A model generated the notes under the pieces. That model did not search any database, was not told the DNA's origin, and saw only the letters and a program-made list of their open reading frames with translations. Source: Streptomyces sp. T39 (lineage in GTDB: Bacteria > Actinomycetota > Actinomycetes > Streptomycetales > Streptomycetaceae). From it: 64,000 nt of DNA. Position numbers and translations under genes: made by a program. The DNA is taken from the NCBI RefSeq assembly GCF_008042045.1, contig NZ_RDBP01000053.1, positions 1 to 64,000 of the forward strand, written 5' to 3'. Position 1 is the first letter of the stretch, and each line of letters begins with the position of its first letter. Below are positions 15,720 to 24,521 of the stretch, piece after piece.

Positions 15720-16787
15720 ATGACGGACTCGACGGCGGGGAACCACAGGGCAGGCCTGAGCGGCGAACCGGATGCCCGACTGGCTTCGTCCTTTCACCCG
15801 GACGACACCCTGCGAAGGGCGACGAAGCCTGGGCGAAGTCGTCGACGGAGGCGTGTCACGGAAGCTGTCACCCGCGTCTTACGCTCCTCCTCCCCGGTGG
15901 GTCACTGGGACAGCGCCGAGGGTCAGGACAGGTTCCGCTCCACCTACAGGGCTGCTCTGCGTGATCTCCCGAAGCCTGCGGCGACGCTCGACGTCCGGAC
16001 CGACTACGGCCTGGTTCGCATGTACCGGTTCGCCGGGAGGACAGACACCCGTGTTCCCTTGGTACTGCTCCCCGGACGGGCCTCCGCATCACCGGTCTGG
16101 GCGGACAATCTGCCGAGCCTCCTTGCGATCGGAGACGTCTACACCGTCGACCTGCTCGGCGAACCGGGCATGAGCATCCAGGACCGGCCCATCACTGGCG
16201 ACGACGACCAAGCAGCCTGGCTGCACCAAGTCCTCGACGCACTGCCGGAAGAATCCTTCCACCTCGTCGGGCTCTCGATCGGCGGCTGGACCGCCGCCAA
16301 CCTCGCCCTGCGCGAGCCGACCCACGTCGAGACTCTGACTTTGATCGACCCCGTGTACGTCCTCGACGACATGCCCTGGGAAACCATCGCCCGGTCCCTG
16401 CCGGCCTCACTGCCCTGGCCGCCGAAATCCTGGCGCGACAGCTTCAACTCCTACACCGCGGGCGGAGCGCCCGTCGAAGACGTCCCGGTGGCCCAGATGA
16501 TCGAAGCAGGCATGAAGCACTACGCGCTGAAGCTGCCCCAACCTGAGCGCATCAGCGAAGACCGCCTCGCCACGCTGGACATGCCGGTGCTGATCATCAT
16601 CGCCGGCCAGTCCGTGATGCACGATCCGCAGACCGCCGCCAGGACAGCCGAACGCGCGCTTCCAGACGCCACCGTCCACACCTACGAGGACGCATCCCAC
16701 GCGATCAACGGCGAGTACCCGGAGCGAATCGCCGAGGACCTCGCCGCCTTCCTCACAGCACACCAGGCAACGATCCCCGCAAACTGA
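15720..16787 (+). CDS. Alpha/beta hydrolase with a TTA codon
   Basis: This 355-aa alpha/beta-hydrolase-fold protein has an oxyanion region LVLLPGRASASPVW (about 117-130), nucleophile elbow GLSIGGW (Ser near 183), acid in a late strand (VLIIIAGQSVMHDPQ) and catalytic His in DASHAIN near 325. ATG 15720 follows AAGAGGTG. Codon 54 is TTA (15879-15881), so full expression should need the bldA leucyl-tRNA, which usually means late or developmental expression. The first ~50 residues are Arg-rich and poorly conserved-looking. The substrate is unknown. Confidence 0.8.
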   Translation: MTDSTAGNHRAGLSGEPDARLASSFHPDDTLRRATKPGRSRRRRRVTEAVTRVLRSSSPVGHWDSAEGQDRFRSTYRAALRDLPKPAATLDVRTDYGLVRMYRFAGRTDTRVPLVLLPGRASASPVWADNLPSLLAIGDVYTVDLLGEPGMSIQDRPITGDDDQAAWLHQVLDALPEESFHLVGLSIGGWTAANLALREPTHVETLTLIDPVYVLDDMPWETIARSLPASLPWPPKSWRDSFNSYTAGGAPVEDVPVAQMIEAGMKHYALKLPQPERISEDRLATLDMPVLIIIAGQSVMHDPQTAARTAERALPDATVHTYEDASHAINGEYPERIAEDLAAFLTAHQATIPAN

Positions 16788-17104
16788 CGCCCCTTCACTC
16801 CGGCCGTCCAGGCAGGTACGGGCCGCGGGCTTCCGACCTCGAGGGACGGGGCAGCCACCGCGAGGGACTGCCCGGCAGCTCGTCAGTCCCGAGCGGGGTG
16901 CAGTTGCACCTGCCGCAGCGGCATGCGGTGTCGTCGAGGCCCCTCAGCACGAAAGGCCCTTCAGCACGGGAGGCCCCCGCCTGCGATGTACCCCCTCCGG
17001 CGACGGGGCCGCCTGGAGTACGACCGGGGCAGTCGTCAACGGCTCGTATGTGCCGCCGTTCTCACCCGACGCCGTCCGACCCATGCCGCCGTGCGACCGC
17101 CCCG
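16788..17104. other. Intergenic stretch without a supported gene
   Basis: 317 bp between two genes that run toward each other. Short reading frames here have the low-complexity look of shadow frames. No terminator of convincing strength was found. Confidence 0.5.
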
Positions 17105-18043
17105 TCATTGCTGAGTCCGGACGTGCAGAGCCCGGACGGACCAGTCGAGCACTGGAGCCAGACTCTCCGGGGCCGGCCAGCCGTTGACCACTGCGAGCAG
17201 CTGGAGGTACCGCTCCCTGCGGGGGTCGTTCACGCTCTCCAGTCGAGTCGCCAGCCGGCGGCGAAGCTCGACGCCGTCGGGGCGGCCGAGGAGGTGCGCG
17301 TAGTGCGCCGTGAACGCTGCGACGATCGGATCGGCCCGGGGCGAGGCAGGGTCGATGCCGGCGGTCAGGGCCGGGCCGGCCTGGTCACGGACGACCGCGG
17401 CGATGTCGCGGCGCGGGCCCGTCGTGCCGGTTCGGGTCTGCTCGGCTGCCTGGTCCTCGACCATCCGCCGCACCATGGTGCGGAAATCCGGGTCCAGCGA
17501 CATGTCGGCCAGCTCCACCCATGCCTGGACCTGCTCCGCCTCCGGGTCGTCGGGCAGCTCAGGGGTCATCGAGCGCATGACTCCCGCGAATGCGGGGGCG
17601 GCGTCGAGACCGCCGAAGACGGCGTCGAGGAAATCGCCGATCAGACGTCGGCGTTCGTCCCCGGAGAGCTGGGCCAGTCGGTGCATGAGTTCTGTCTCCT
17701 CAGGTGTGGACCCGCGCTCGGCCACCGCCGTCAGCACCGCGCGCCGCAGGCGCAGGACGCCGATCTGCACTGCCAGTGCTTCGGCATGCGCCGCGGCGAC
17801 CTCGGGAAGCGAGAGCTCGCGGTCCACGACCTTGCGGATCGTGGCGAGGTCCAGTCCCAGCTCGCGCAGGGTCCGCACGAGGTCCAGGCGTGCGACGGCG
17901 TCGATGTCGTAGAGGCGGTAGCCGGCCGGGCTGCGGTCCGTCGGCGCCACGATTCCGCGATCGGAGTAGAACCGAATGGTCTTGACCGTGAGACCGGTCC
18001 GTCGCGCGAGTTCGCCGATCGGGTAGAGCGTGTCGCCGTCCAT
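17105..18043 (-). CDS. MerR family regulator with a long effector domain
   Basis: The 312-aa product has a MerR winged helix at residues 5-75 (YPIGELARRTGLTVKTIRFY, SPAGYRLY), a coiled helix rich in Leu/Arg, and an unusually long C-terminal helical domain of about 190 residues (AWVELADMSLDPDFRTMVRR and onward). Such long MerR proteins in actinomycetes often bind organic effectors and regulate themselves. No obvious target gene is adjacent, because upstream lies a decayed transposase. A 7-5-7 dyad (18058-18076) just upstream is a likely autoregulatory operator. Confidence 0.8.
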   Translation of the reverse strand: MDGDTLYPIGELARRTGLTVKTIRFYSDRGIVAPTDRSPAGYRLYDIDAVARLDLVRTLRELGLDLATIRKVVDRELSLPEVAAAHAEALAVQIGVLRLRRAVLTAVAERGSTPEETELMHRLAQLSGDERRRLIGDFLDAVFGGLDAAPAFAGVMRSMTPELPDDPEAEQVQAWVELADMSLDPDFRTMVRRMVEDQAAEQTRTGTTGPRRDIAAVVRDQAGPALTAGIDPASPRADPIVAAFTAHYAHLLGRPDGVELRRRLATRLESVNDPRRERYLQLLAVVNGWPAPESLAPVLDWSVRALHVRTQQ

Positions 18044-18057
18044 GCCCCCACCTTCGC

Positions 18058-18076
18058 GTCTCCCCCTGCGGGAGAC
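18058..18076. promoter_or_regulatory. Dyad operator upstream of the MerR gene
   Basis: GTCTCCC-CCTGC-GGGAGAC is a perfect 7-bp dyad with a 5-bp centre, 15 bp upstream of the MerR start. MerR proteins bind such dyads placed between -35 and -10. On the minus strand TTGAGT overlaps its distal edge as a possible -35. Confidence 0.55.
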
Positions 18077-18162
18077 TCAAGTCCGTTCGCCGGCCGTGGA
18101 GTCTTTCACCGGAGGACCATCGTGTTCCGCTGGTCGCGGCGCACTGGCCCACGAACCTGACC

Positions 18163-18470
18163 ATGTGCCGGCTCGCCCCGTTGTCCGGGGTTTCCAAGTC
18201 GGCGGCGGACCGGTCATCGACCAGGTCGGGCGAATGGTCGCCTTGCAGCCCCGCAAGCGGTTCGCCGAGGTCACCGTGCTGGTCATGGACGGCACCTGGG
18301 TCCCCACGCGGGCCCAGGCCATCGCCGAGCCGTCGAAGAACTGCCGGCACTCCACCGACCACCGGGTCGTCAGTGCGCCGGCGGACGCCTGCTCGTCGTG
18401 GTCGGTCGGCCGCTCGCCGGGAACCGCGACGACTGCGGAGCCCGGATCGCATGGGAGCCGTTGAAGGGCT
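18163..18470 (+). pseudogene. Decayed IS5-type (DDE superfamily) transposase fragment
   Basis: Three reading frames must be joined to follow the similarity: LSGVSKSAADR in the first, then VALQPRKRFAEVTVLVMDGT and WVPTRAQAIAEPSKN in the second, then RLLVVVGRPLAGNRDDC in the third. This order is that of Streptomyces IS5/IS1647-like transposases, where the DG(T)xxPT strand precedes the SKNYRYSTNH segment. Both ends of the gene and any terminal inverted repeats are missing. It is a scar of an old insertion between two regulator genes. Confidence 0.65.
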
Positions 18471-19044
18471 ACGCGGGGCCTGGGGGCAGGTGGACGGTCA
18501 TGATCAGGTGGCACGTCTCGGTGCCTGAGCCGCGGTAGGTGTGCGCGTGGGCGGCGTCGAAGGCGGCGGTCTGTCCGGCGGCGACGGGATGCTCGGTGCC
18601 GTCCACGACGAGCACCATCTCGCCCGTGGTGACGCTGACGGTCTCGGTCACGCCGGCCTGGTGGGGGTGGCTGGGGTACTCCTCGCCGGGTTGCAGCGTC
18701 CATCGCCAGACCTCGGTGGGCGCGGGGCCGCTGGTGGTCAGCATCAGCCGGGCCTCGCTGCCCCGCTCCCCCTTCCACAGGGGCGTGACGGCATCGGCGC
18801 CCACCACCCGGACGCGTTGTTCGGGGGTCCCCTCCATCAGCGCGGAGACAGAGATGCCGAGGGTGTCGGCGAGGCGGACCAGGGTGGCGAAGTTCGGGTT
18901 GCCCTGCGCCTTCTCCAGGGCCACCAGGGCACCTTTGCTGACCTTCGCGCGTCGGCCGAGTTCGTCCAGGGACAGTCCGGCGCGGGTACGGGCCGCGCGA
19001 ACGTTGTGCGCGAGCGTCCGCAGCGCCGCCTCGGTCTCGGCCAT
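18469..19044 (-). CDS. XRE-cupin transcriptional regulator
   Basis: The product is 191 aa, with an N-terminal XRE helix-turn-helix (about 10-65: LSLDELGRRAKVSKGALVAL) joined to a C-terminal cupin barrel (about 105-185: PGEEYPSHPHQAGVTETVSV, then HAHTYRGSG). The regulator binds DNA and senses a small ligand or metal in the cupin. ATG 19044 follows GGAAGGG. It is divergent from an EamA-type exporter. This regulator-exporter pairing usually means that the ligand is the exporter substrate, often an amino acid or metabolite. Confidence 0.85.
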   Translation of the reverse strand: MAETEAALRTLAHNVRAARTRAGLSLDELGRRAKVSKGALVALEKAQGNPNFATLVRLADTLGISVSALMEGTPEQRVRVVGADAVTPLWKGERGSEARLMLTTSGPAPTEVWRWTLQPGEEYPSHPHQAGVTETVSVTTGEMVLVVDGTEHPVAAGQTAAFDAAHAHTYRGSGTETCHLIMTVHLPPGPA

Positions 19045-19070
19045 CGCTGCCACCCTTCCGCTCAGGGGTC

Positions 19071-19083
19071 GGTGCACTGCACC
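19071..19083. promoter_or_regulatory. Palindromic operator between XRE-cupin and DMT exporter
   Basis: GGTGCACTGCACC is a perfect 13-bp palindrome located 27 bp upstream of the regulator start. A partial copy, GGTGCAGT, lies at about 19122-19129 near a plausible exporter promoter (TTGTAC, then GATAGT). Two related sites fit control of both genes by the XRE-cupin protein. Confidence 0.5.
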
Positions 19084-19164
19084 GCTCGGTCGTTCGGTTG
19101 ACGACTGTCGGTCGGTGCGTTGTACGGTGCAGTCGTTCCATTGATAGTAAGGGATGTCCCACCT

Positions 19165-20001
19165 GTGATCGCTCTGCTGCTGGCCCTGGGCAGTTCCCTG
19201 GCCTACGGATGTGCCGACTTCCTCGGCGGTCTCGGCGCCCGCAAGGCCCACGTGCTGCGCACCGTGATGATCGCCGCACCGGCCTCGCTCACCGTCGAAC
19301 TGCTGCTGTGGCCCTTCCTCGGCGCCTCCTTCGCCCCCGCCACCCTCGCCTGGGGCGCGGCCTCCGGTGTCGCGTCGGCCGCCGCGTTCGCGCTGCTCTA
19401 CCGCACACTGGCGATCGGCCCGATGAACGTGCTGTCACCGGTGACCGCGCTGGTCTCGGCGATGCTGCCGGTCGGCGTGGGGCTGGCGCAGGGCGAGCGC
19501 CTGGGCCCGGCCGGGCTGATCGGCCTGCCGCTGGCGCTGGCGGCGGTGGTGCTGGTCAGCGCCGGGCACGGCGCCGGCGGTGCGCGTCCCTCGCGTACCG
19601 CGCTGCTGATGGCCCTCGGCGCCGGGGCCGCCATTGCCCTGCAGCTGGTCTTCCTGCACCAGGCGCCCGCCGACAGCGGCGTGGGTCCGCTGGTTGTCGG
19701 CCGCGCCGTGTCCTCGGCCGTCACGCTGGCCGCCGCCGGTGTGATGTTCCGGCGGCTGGGCCCGGAGAGGCCCGCGTATGCGATCTCGGCGACGGCCGGT
19801 GTCCTGGACTCGGCGGCCAACCTGCTGTTCCTGCTGGCCGCCCGCAGCGGCGACCTGGCCGTCGTCGCCGTGATCACCGCCCTGTATCCGGCCGGCACCG
19901 TGCTGCTCGCCCGCGGCGTCCTGGCCGAGCGCATCCACCCCGGCCAGCTGATCGGCCTGGGCACCGCCGCCGTCGCCGTCAGCCTCCTCGCCCTCACCTG
20001 A
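19165..20001 (+). CDS. EamA/DMT superfamily exporter
   Basis: The 278-aa product has about ten hydrophobic helices in two similar halves, the layout of EamA-type metabolite transporters. It opens IALLLALGSSLAYGCADFLG, and the second half holds LVVGRAVSSAVTLAAAGVMF. GTG 19165 lies between a possible promoter (TTGTAC, GATAGT) and the first helix. It should move an amino acid or small metabolite out of the cell. The divergent XRE-cupin protein is its probable regulator. Confidence 0.82.
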   Translation: MIALLLALGSSLAYGCADFLGGLGARKAHVLRTVMIAAPASLTVELLLWPFLGASFAPATLAWGAASGVASAAAFALLYRTLAIGPMNVLSPVTALVSAMLPVGVGLAQGERLGPAGLIGLPLALAAVVLVSAGHGAGGARPSRTALLMALGAGAAIALQLVFLHQAPADSGVGPLVVGRAVSSAVTLAAAGVMFRRLGPERPAYAISATAGVLDSAANLLFLLAARSGDLAVVAVITALYPAGTVLLARGVLAERIHPGQLIGLGTAAVAVSLLALT

Positions 20002-20028
20002 ACCGCACCCCGTACGGAGGACTTCGCC

Positions 20029-20115
20029 ATGGTCATACAGCCCTGGGCTGCCGACACGCCCGCCGCCGCCCAGCAGACACGCCGCCTGGACCGCATCGGC
20101 ACCTGGAAGCCGTGA
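20029..20115 (+). CDS. Putative 28-aa microprotein
   Basis: ATG 20029 follows GGAGG at a spacing of 8 nt. The ORF encodes MVIQPWAADTPAAAQQTRRL plus eight residues ending in TWKP. It lies 27 bp after the exporter gene and 52 bp before the B3/B4-domain gene, in the same direction, so it may be co-transcribed. No family is recognised. The good ribosome-binding site is the main argument. Confidence 0.4.
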   Translation: MVIQPWAADTPAAAQQTRRLDRIGTWKP

Positions 20116-20167
20116 CCCTGCCGCCCTGCCACCCAGCACTCTTCTCCCGGAACGGATTCTCTTCCCG

Positions 20168-20914
20168 ATGACCACCTTCCGCCTCAGCCCCGCCGTCGCC
20201 GACGCCTTCCCCGACACGCTCGTCGCCGTCGTCATCACCACCGGCCTGCGCGGCCGCGAAGCCTGGCCCGCTACCACCGCGGCCCTCCAGGACCTGGAGC
20301 AGCAGGTCGCCGCCGGCACCTGGGCCCCCGCCGACGAGAGCGACCCGCGTATCGAGGCCTGGCACACCGCCTACCGCTCCTTCGGCACCAACCCCCGCCG
20401 CATCCGCCCGAGCGTCGATGCTCTCGGACGCCGTCTGGCGAAGAAGGGGTCGCTGCCCCGGATCAACCCGGCCGTCGACTCCTACAACGCCGTCTCCGTC
20501 CGCCACGGACTGCCGGCCGGCGCCTTCGACCTCGACCGCGTCACCGGTGATGTCGAGATCCGCTACGCGGACAGCAGCGAAACCTTCACGCCACTCGGCG
20601 AACCCGGCACGACCGAGAACCCCAGGGCGGGGGAGATCATCTACGCCGACACCACGGACGTCCTCACCCGCCACTGGAACCACCGCGACGCCCACCGCAC
20701 CCGGGTCACCGAGGACTCCACCCACGTCGCCTTCGTCCTCGAGACCCTGCACGCCACTCGCGACGGCCACCTCCTGAGGACCGCCGCCGGCGAACTGCAG
20801 GACCTGCTCACCGGGCATTCCACCCGGAGCACCGTCCACTACCTCGGCCCCGCCCACCCGCGGGTCACCACCCAAGGGTCCGCGCCCGGGTCGCACGTGC
20901 CCTCGCCCGGATGA
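20168..20914 (+). CDS. B3/B4 tRNA-binding domain protein
   Basis: This 248-aa stand-alone protein resembles the B3/B4 editing domain of the phenylalanyl-tRNA synthetase beta subunit. It includes WHTAYRSFGTNPRRIRPSVD, LPRINPAVDSYNAVSVRHGL and PAGAFDLDRVTGDVEIRYA. Free-standing versions are thought to edit mischarged tRNA or bind amino acids. The context behind an EamA exporter and an XRE-cupin regulator hints at a shared amino-acid-related role. This is inference. ATG 20168. Confidence 0.8.
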   Translation: MTTFRLSPAVADAFPDTLVAVVITTGLRGREAWPATTAALQDLEQQVAAGTWAPADESDPRIEAWHTAYRSFGTNPRRIRPSVDALGRRLAKKGSLPRINPAVDSYNAVSVRHGLPAGAFDLDRVTGDVEIRYADSSETFTPLGEPGTTENPRAGEIIYADTTDVLTRHWNHRDAHRTRVTEDSTHVAFVLETLHATRDGHLLRTAAGELQDLLTGHSTRSTVHYLGPAHPRVTTQGSAPGSHVPSPG

Positions 20915-21051
20915 AGTCCTGGAATGCGGTGCCCGTGCCACCGTTCGATCCAGCCGACGTGCGTGGGTGAGGCGCACCTGATGTGGTGAAAGTGCCGGCA
21001 GTCGGGTACCCACCCGGGTATCCAATCGCCGGGCCAGCGGAGGGCAGCGGG

Positions 21052-21621
21052 ATGTCGAGCAGTGCGAGCGCGGAGCGTCGGAGCGCGATGTCGGGTCAGG
21101 AGCCCCGGAGTCTGCAACTGCCCGGGATCATCCTCGGCGTGGGGCTGGGTGGCTTCGTGGACGGGATTCTGCTTCATCAGTTGCTGCAGTGGCATCACAT
21201 GCTCACCAGCACCAATGACGACCGGATCGGGGTGGAGTACTACCCCGCGAACACCGTGTCCGGGCTGGAGATGAACACGGTGTGGGACGGGATCTTCCAC
21301 ACGGTCTGCTGGGTGGCGGTACTCGCCGGTCTGGCGACCTTGTACGCGCGAGTGACGCACCACCGGCGCCGGCTGTGGACGTCTGGGGCGTTGTGGGGCT
21401 GGATCCTGGTCGGCTGGGGCCTGTTCAACCTCGTCGAGGGCGTCCTCGACCACCACATCCTGGGAATCCACCACGTCTACGCCGGGGACCAGCAGATCTG
21501 GTGGGACCTGGGGTTCCTTCTGCTGGGCGCCGTCCTGGTCGCGGTGGGCTGGCTGATGCAGCGCCGGGCGGTGCCCCATGCCCCGGAGGATGGCGGGCCG
21601 TCAAAGGTGCGGCACGCATGA
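21052..21621 (+). CDS. DUF2243 membrane protein
   Basis: The 189-aa product has four membrane helices and the conserved DUF2243 features GVGLGGFVDGILLHQLLQWH near residue 25, LEMNTVWDGIFHT and LFNLVEGVLDHHILGIHHV. The many histidines in membrane-facing positions suggest metal or heme binding, but no function is established. ATG 21052 follows GGAGGG. The stop overlaps the start of the CtaG-like gene (ATGA), so the two are translationally coupled and probably act together. Confidence 0.85.
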   Translation: MSSSASAERRSAMSGQEPRSLQLPGIILGVGLGGFVDGILLHQLLQWHHMLTSTNDDRIGVEYYPANTVSGLEMNTVWDGIFHTVCWVAVLAGLATLYARVTHHRRRLWTSGALWGWILVGWGLFNLVEGVLDHHILGIHHVYAGDQQIWWDLGFLLLGAVLVAVGWLMQRRAVPHAPEDGGPSKVRHA

Positions 21622-22457
21622 CGGGCCACTCCCCCCATCACGACCAGGAGACGGCCGGCCTGCCGCTGGATGTTCTGCTGCCGGCCGTGCTCGTCGTGCT
21701 GTTGGCCGGCGGCTACCTGGTGCTGGCGGGCCGCGCGCGGAGGCGTCATCCGCAGGCCGGGTGGAGCCGGTGGCGCACCGGATGGTTCCTGGCCGGGTGC
21801 GTGCTGCTGGCGGTGGGGCTGCTGCCTCCGATCGCGCCGTGGGCGCACAGCGACTTCCGGGGCCACATGTTCCAGCACGTGCTGATCGGCATGTACGCGC
21901 CGCTGGGGCTGGTGCTGGGAGCGCCCGTCACACTGCTGCTGCGGAGCCTTCCCGCCGCACAGGGGCGGCGCCTTGTCGGCCTGGTGCGGAGCAGGCCAGT
22001 GCACGTGCTGGCCAACCCGGTGACCGCGCTCGTGCTCAGTGTCGGCACGCTGGGGCTGCTGTACTTCACGCCGCTGTACAACGCGATGTCGGCCGGCACG
22101 GGGATGCACTGGCTGCTGCACGCCCACTTCCTGCTCGCCGGATGCCTGTTCGCCTACGTCATGGCCGGACCCGACCCCGCCCCCGCCCGGCCCGGGGTTC
22201 CGGTGCGGCTGGTGGTGCTGGGGGTGGCGATCGCCGCGCACGCGGTGATCTCGCAGCTCATGTACGGCGGCTTCGGCATCGACATCCACGCCCCCGTCGA
22301 CCAGGTTCGGGGCGGCGCCGAGATCATGTACTACGGCGGCGACATCGCCGAACTGCTCCTGGCCGTCGCACTGGTGGCGACGTGGCGCCCGCAGGCCGCA
22401 GCCCGCCGGGCACCGCGTCCGCAGCGCCGGCCAAAGGCGCGTCCCATGCTGCCGTGA
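21618..22457 (+). CDS. CtaG/caa3-type cytochrome c oxidase assembly protein
   Basis: The product is 279 aa with about seven membrane helices and family hallmarks: HMFQHVLIGMYAPLGLVLGA (about 92-111), HWLLHAHFLLAGCLFAYVMA and QVRGGAEIMYYGGDIAELLL. The group assists copper delivery to the CuB centre of heme-copper oxidases. ATG 21618 overlaps the DUF2243 stop. DUF2243 and CtaG-like genes commonly pair in actinomycetes, which suggests a joint membrane redox or copper function. No oxidase subunits are present here. Confidence 0.85.
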   Translation: MTGHSPHHDQETAGLPLDVLLPAVLVVLLAGGYLVLAGRARRRHPQAGWSRWRTGWFLAGCVLLAVGLLPPIAPWAHSDFRGHMFQHVLIGMYAPLGLVLGAPVTLLLRSLPAAQGRRLVGLVRSRPVHVLANPVTALVLSVGTLGLLYFTPLYNAMSAGTGMHWLLHAHFLLAGCLFAYVMAGPDPAPARPGVPVRLVVLGVAIAAHAVISQLMYGGFGIDIHAPVDQVRGGAEIMYYGGDIAELLLAVALVATWRPQAAARRAPRPQRRPKARPMLP

Positions 22458-22670
22458 GCCACTCGCCGCTGGACGGGGGTTCCACACGTCGTCGCCGATT
22501 CCCTCTCGGGCCGGCTCAGCAACCCCAGCCGCCAGACGTTCAGGAACGGGCCCGGCTACCGCCTCGGCAAGCGACCCGGGGGCGCCCAAGGCTGACCGAT
22601 GTGCGCATCAGCAGGCCGCGCCGGCCGTGACCGGCCGGCTTGCCGGACGCGGGGACGGCGGACGGTCCCG

Positions 22671-23897
22671 TCAGGGCCGGGGATGCCATTCGACGAGCAC
22701 GATGGTCGCGTCGTCGTGGAGCCGTTGGTCCTGGTGCACGACGATTTCCTCGACCAGGCGGCGCAGGGCTTCGGGGGCGGCGAAACCGTCCACCATCGCG
22801 CGCACCACGATGTCCGCCAGCCGCTGTTCCCCGAACAGCTCCCCCGAGGCCGAGCGCGCTTCGGTGACACCGTCGGTTGTCAGCAGGACCCGGTCGCCCG
22901 GCTCCAGATGGGCCGTATGGACGGGGGGAGGTGCCACGTCATAGCCGGTCAGCCCGAGCGGCAGGTGGGGGACGCCGTCCAGCGCTCCGGTCACGATGTG
23001 CCGGTCACGGATCAGCAGCGGCGGCGGATGACCGCAGTTGACCCAGTCCAAGCGGCCGGTGACCGTGTCCAGGTCGGCGATGACGCACGTCAGCAACCGG
23101 TCGGGGATCCACTGCTCCAGCGTGCGGTCGATCTCCCCCGCGATGTCGCCGAGCCCGCCGCCGGCGCGACGGGTGGAACGGCAGGCGGCCAGCGCCACGG
23201 CGCTGCAACCCCCGGAGGCGAGATCGTGGCCCATGGCGTCCAGCAGCGTCAGATGCAGCATCCCGCCGGACAGACTGTGATCGTAGGCGTCGCCGCCCGC
23301 CTCGTAGGCCGGCTCCAGGACTGCACTGGAGGTCACGGAATCCGTGCCGATGGTACGAGGCGGCAGGAACGCCCACAGGAGTTCGGCCTGCAGGCTCATC
23401 GGCCGGGTGCGCATGGTCCGGGCCAGGTCGTCGCTGTAGGGCTGCTTGGTCGTCAGCACCATGGCCACCAGGTCGGCAAGGGCCCGGCACCGTTCGAGGA
23501 GCGGTGCGTCGAGTTCCGGGGCCTGGACACGCAGCACCCCCAGGCGGCCGATGCCGTCCACGACGGGGATCCAACCGGTGAGCGGTGCGCCGGCGATGCT
23601 CGGCTTCGCCACGCGGACCGTCTCCGTGCGATAGGCGTGTCCGGCGAGCGAGTTGTCGACCGGCAGCTGCACCGGGGCCTCGCCCCCGTCCCCGTCGGCG
23701 ACACGCCGCACCGCCTCAGGAGAGGGCAGCGCGACCAGGTGCCGTTGCTGGAGGTCGGCCACGTACACCCGCGCCGAGGAGAGCCCCAGGCGCTCCCCGG
23801 CCTCCCCCACCAGTTCCGGGATGCCACGCGGGGGAAGACGGTGGGACGCGGCCAGCATGGCGGCCAGCACGCCGTCCGTACCGTCCACCACTGGCAT
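22671..23897 (-). CDS. GAF-PP2C serine/threonine phosphatase (RsbU/SpoIIE type)
   Basis: The 408-aa product has an N-terminal GAF-like sensor (about 10-175) and a C-terminal PP2C/SpoIIE domain, with metal-binding aspartates in YEAGGDAYDH and LTLLDAMGHDLASG, CGHPPPLL, and LLTTDGVTEAR. Such enzymes dephosphorylate anti-anti-sigma (STAS) proteins in the partner-switching control of stress sigma factors. ATG 23897 follows GAGGGCGG. A STAS protein and MEDS proteins occur 9-12 kb downstream, and a decayed PP2C paralogue lies at 28783-28985. Confidence 0.85.
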   Translation of the reverse strand: MPVVDGTDGVLAAMLAASHRLPPRGIPELVGEAGERLGLSSARVYVADLQQRHLVALPSPEAVRRVADGDGGEAPVQLPVDNSLAGHAYRTETVRVAKPSIAGAPLTGWIPVVDGIGRLGVLRVQAPELDAPLLERCRALADLVAMVLTTKQPYSDDLARTMRTRPMSLQAELLWAFLPPRTIGTDSVTSSAVLEPAYEAGGDAYDHSLSGGMLHLTLLDAMGHDLASGGCSAVALAACRSTRRAGGGLGDIAGEIDRTLEQWIPDRLLTCVIADLDTVTGRLDWVNCGHPPPLLIRDRHIVTGALDGVPHLPLGLTGYDVAPPPVHTAHLEPGDRVLLTTDGVTEARSASGELFGEQRLADIVVRAMVDGFAAPEALRRLVEEIVVHQDQRLHDDATIVLVEWHPRP

Positions 23898-24521
23898 CAG
23901 CCCGCCCTCACCACAGACAACCTCACCACAGACAGCCGGACGCCCCGGCGCGCCCTCATCATGCGCCGAAACGCCCGGCCCCTCCGGGTGCCGCGCCGAA
24001 GCTCTGACCGGCCAGGGAGACGGCATTCCCCCACCGGTCACGGCCGCCGCACGAGCACACCTGCCGGTGGCAGCCACCGCACGCCCCCGGCCGGCCGCCA
24101 GGCGTCGACGTCCGGCGCGCCCGGTTCGCGGCACTGCCGGGCGTCATCGAGCCGCAGGCGGCCTGCGACGGCCATGCCCTGCAGGGACGCGCTCCTGCCG
24201 TCGCTGACGAGGTCGGGAAGCGTGCCGGGAGGAAGGGCCCGTGCATCGGCGCGGGCCCGGGCCGGGCGCGGTGACACCGACAGGCCGCTCCCTTCGCGGA
24301 TCGGTGGCGGGGGCCGGCCGGAGGCGGAGTCATCGTCGAGTTCTTTCACCAGGCGCGCGCTTGCCGGGGCGGGTCCGTCGCTTTCGCGTTCGTCATCGGG
24401 CCCGGCGTCGCGGCGAAGTCCTCGTCACGGCCGGGTAGCCGCCGACCGGCCGCCCTTCGTGCCGGATTCCGTTCCCTTTCGTTCAAGACCACCCGGTCGC
24501 CGGCCTGTGACGATCGTCCGC
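23898..24521. other. Intergenic stretch with a small tandem repeat
   Basis: Two 15-bp units (CCTCACCACAGACAA, last base variable) lie in tandem at 23906-23935. A minus-strand frame at 24038-24349 (103 codons, ending AGVLVRRP) has fairly ordinary composition and might be a small gene, but it has no recognised similarity. No other feature is seen. Confidence 0.35.
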
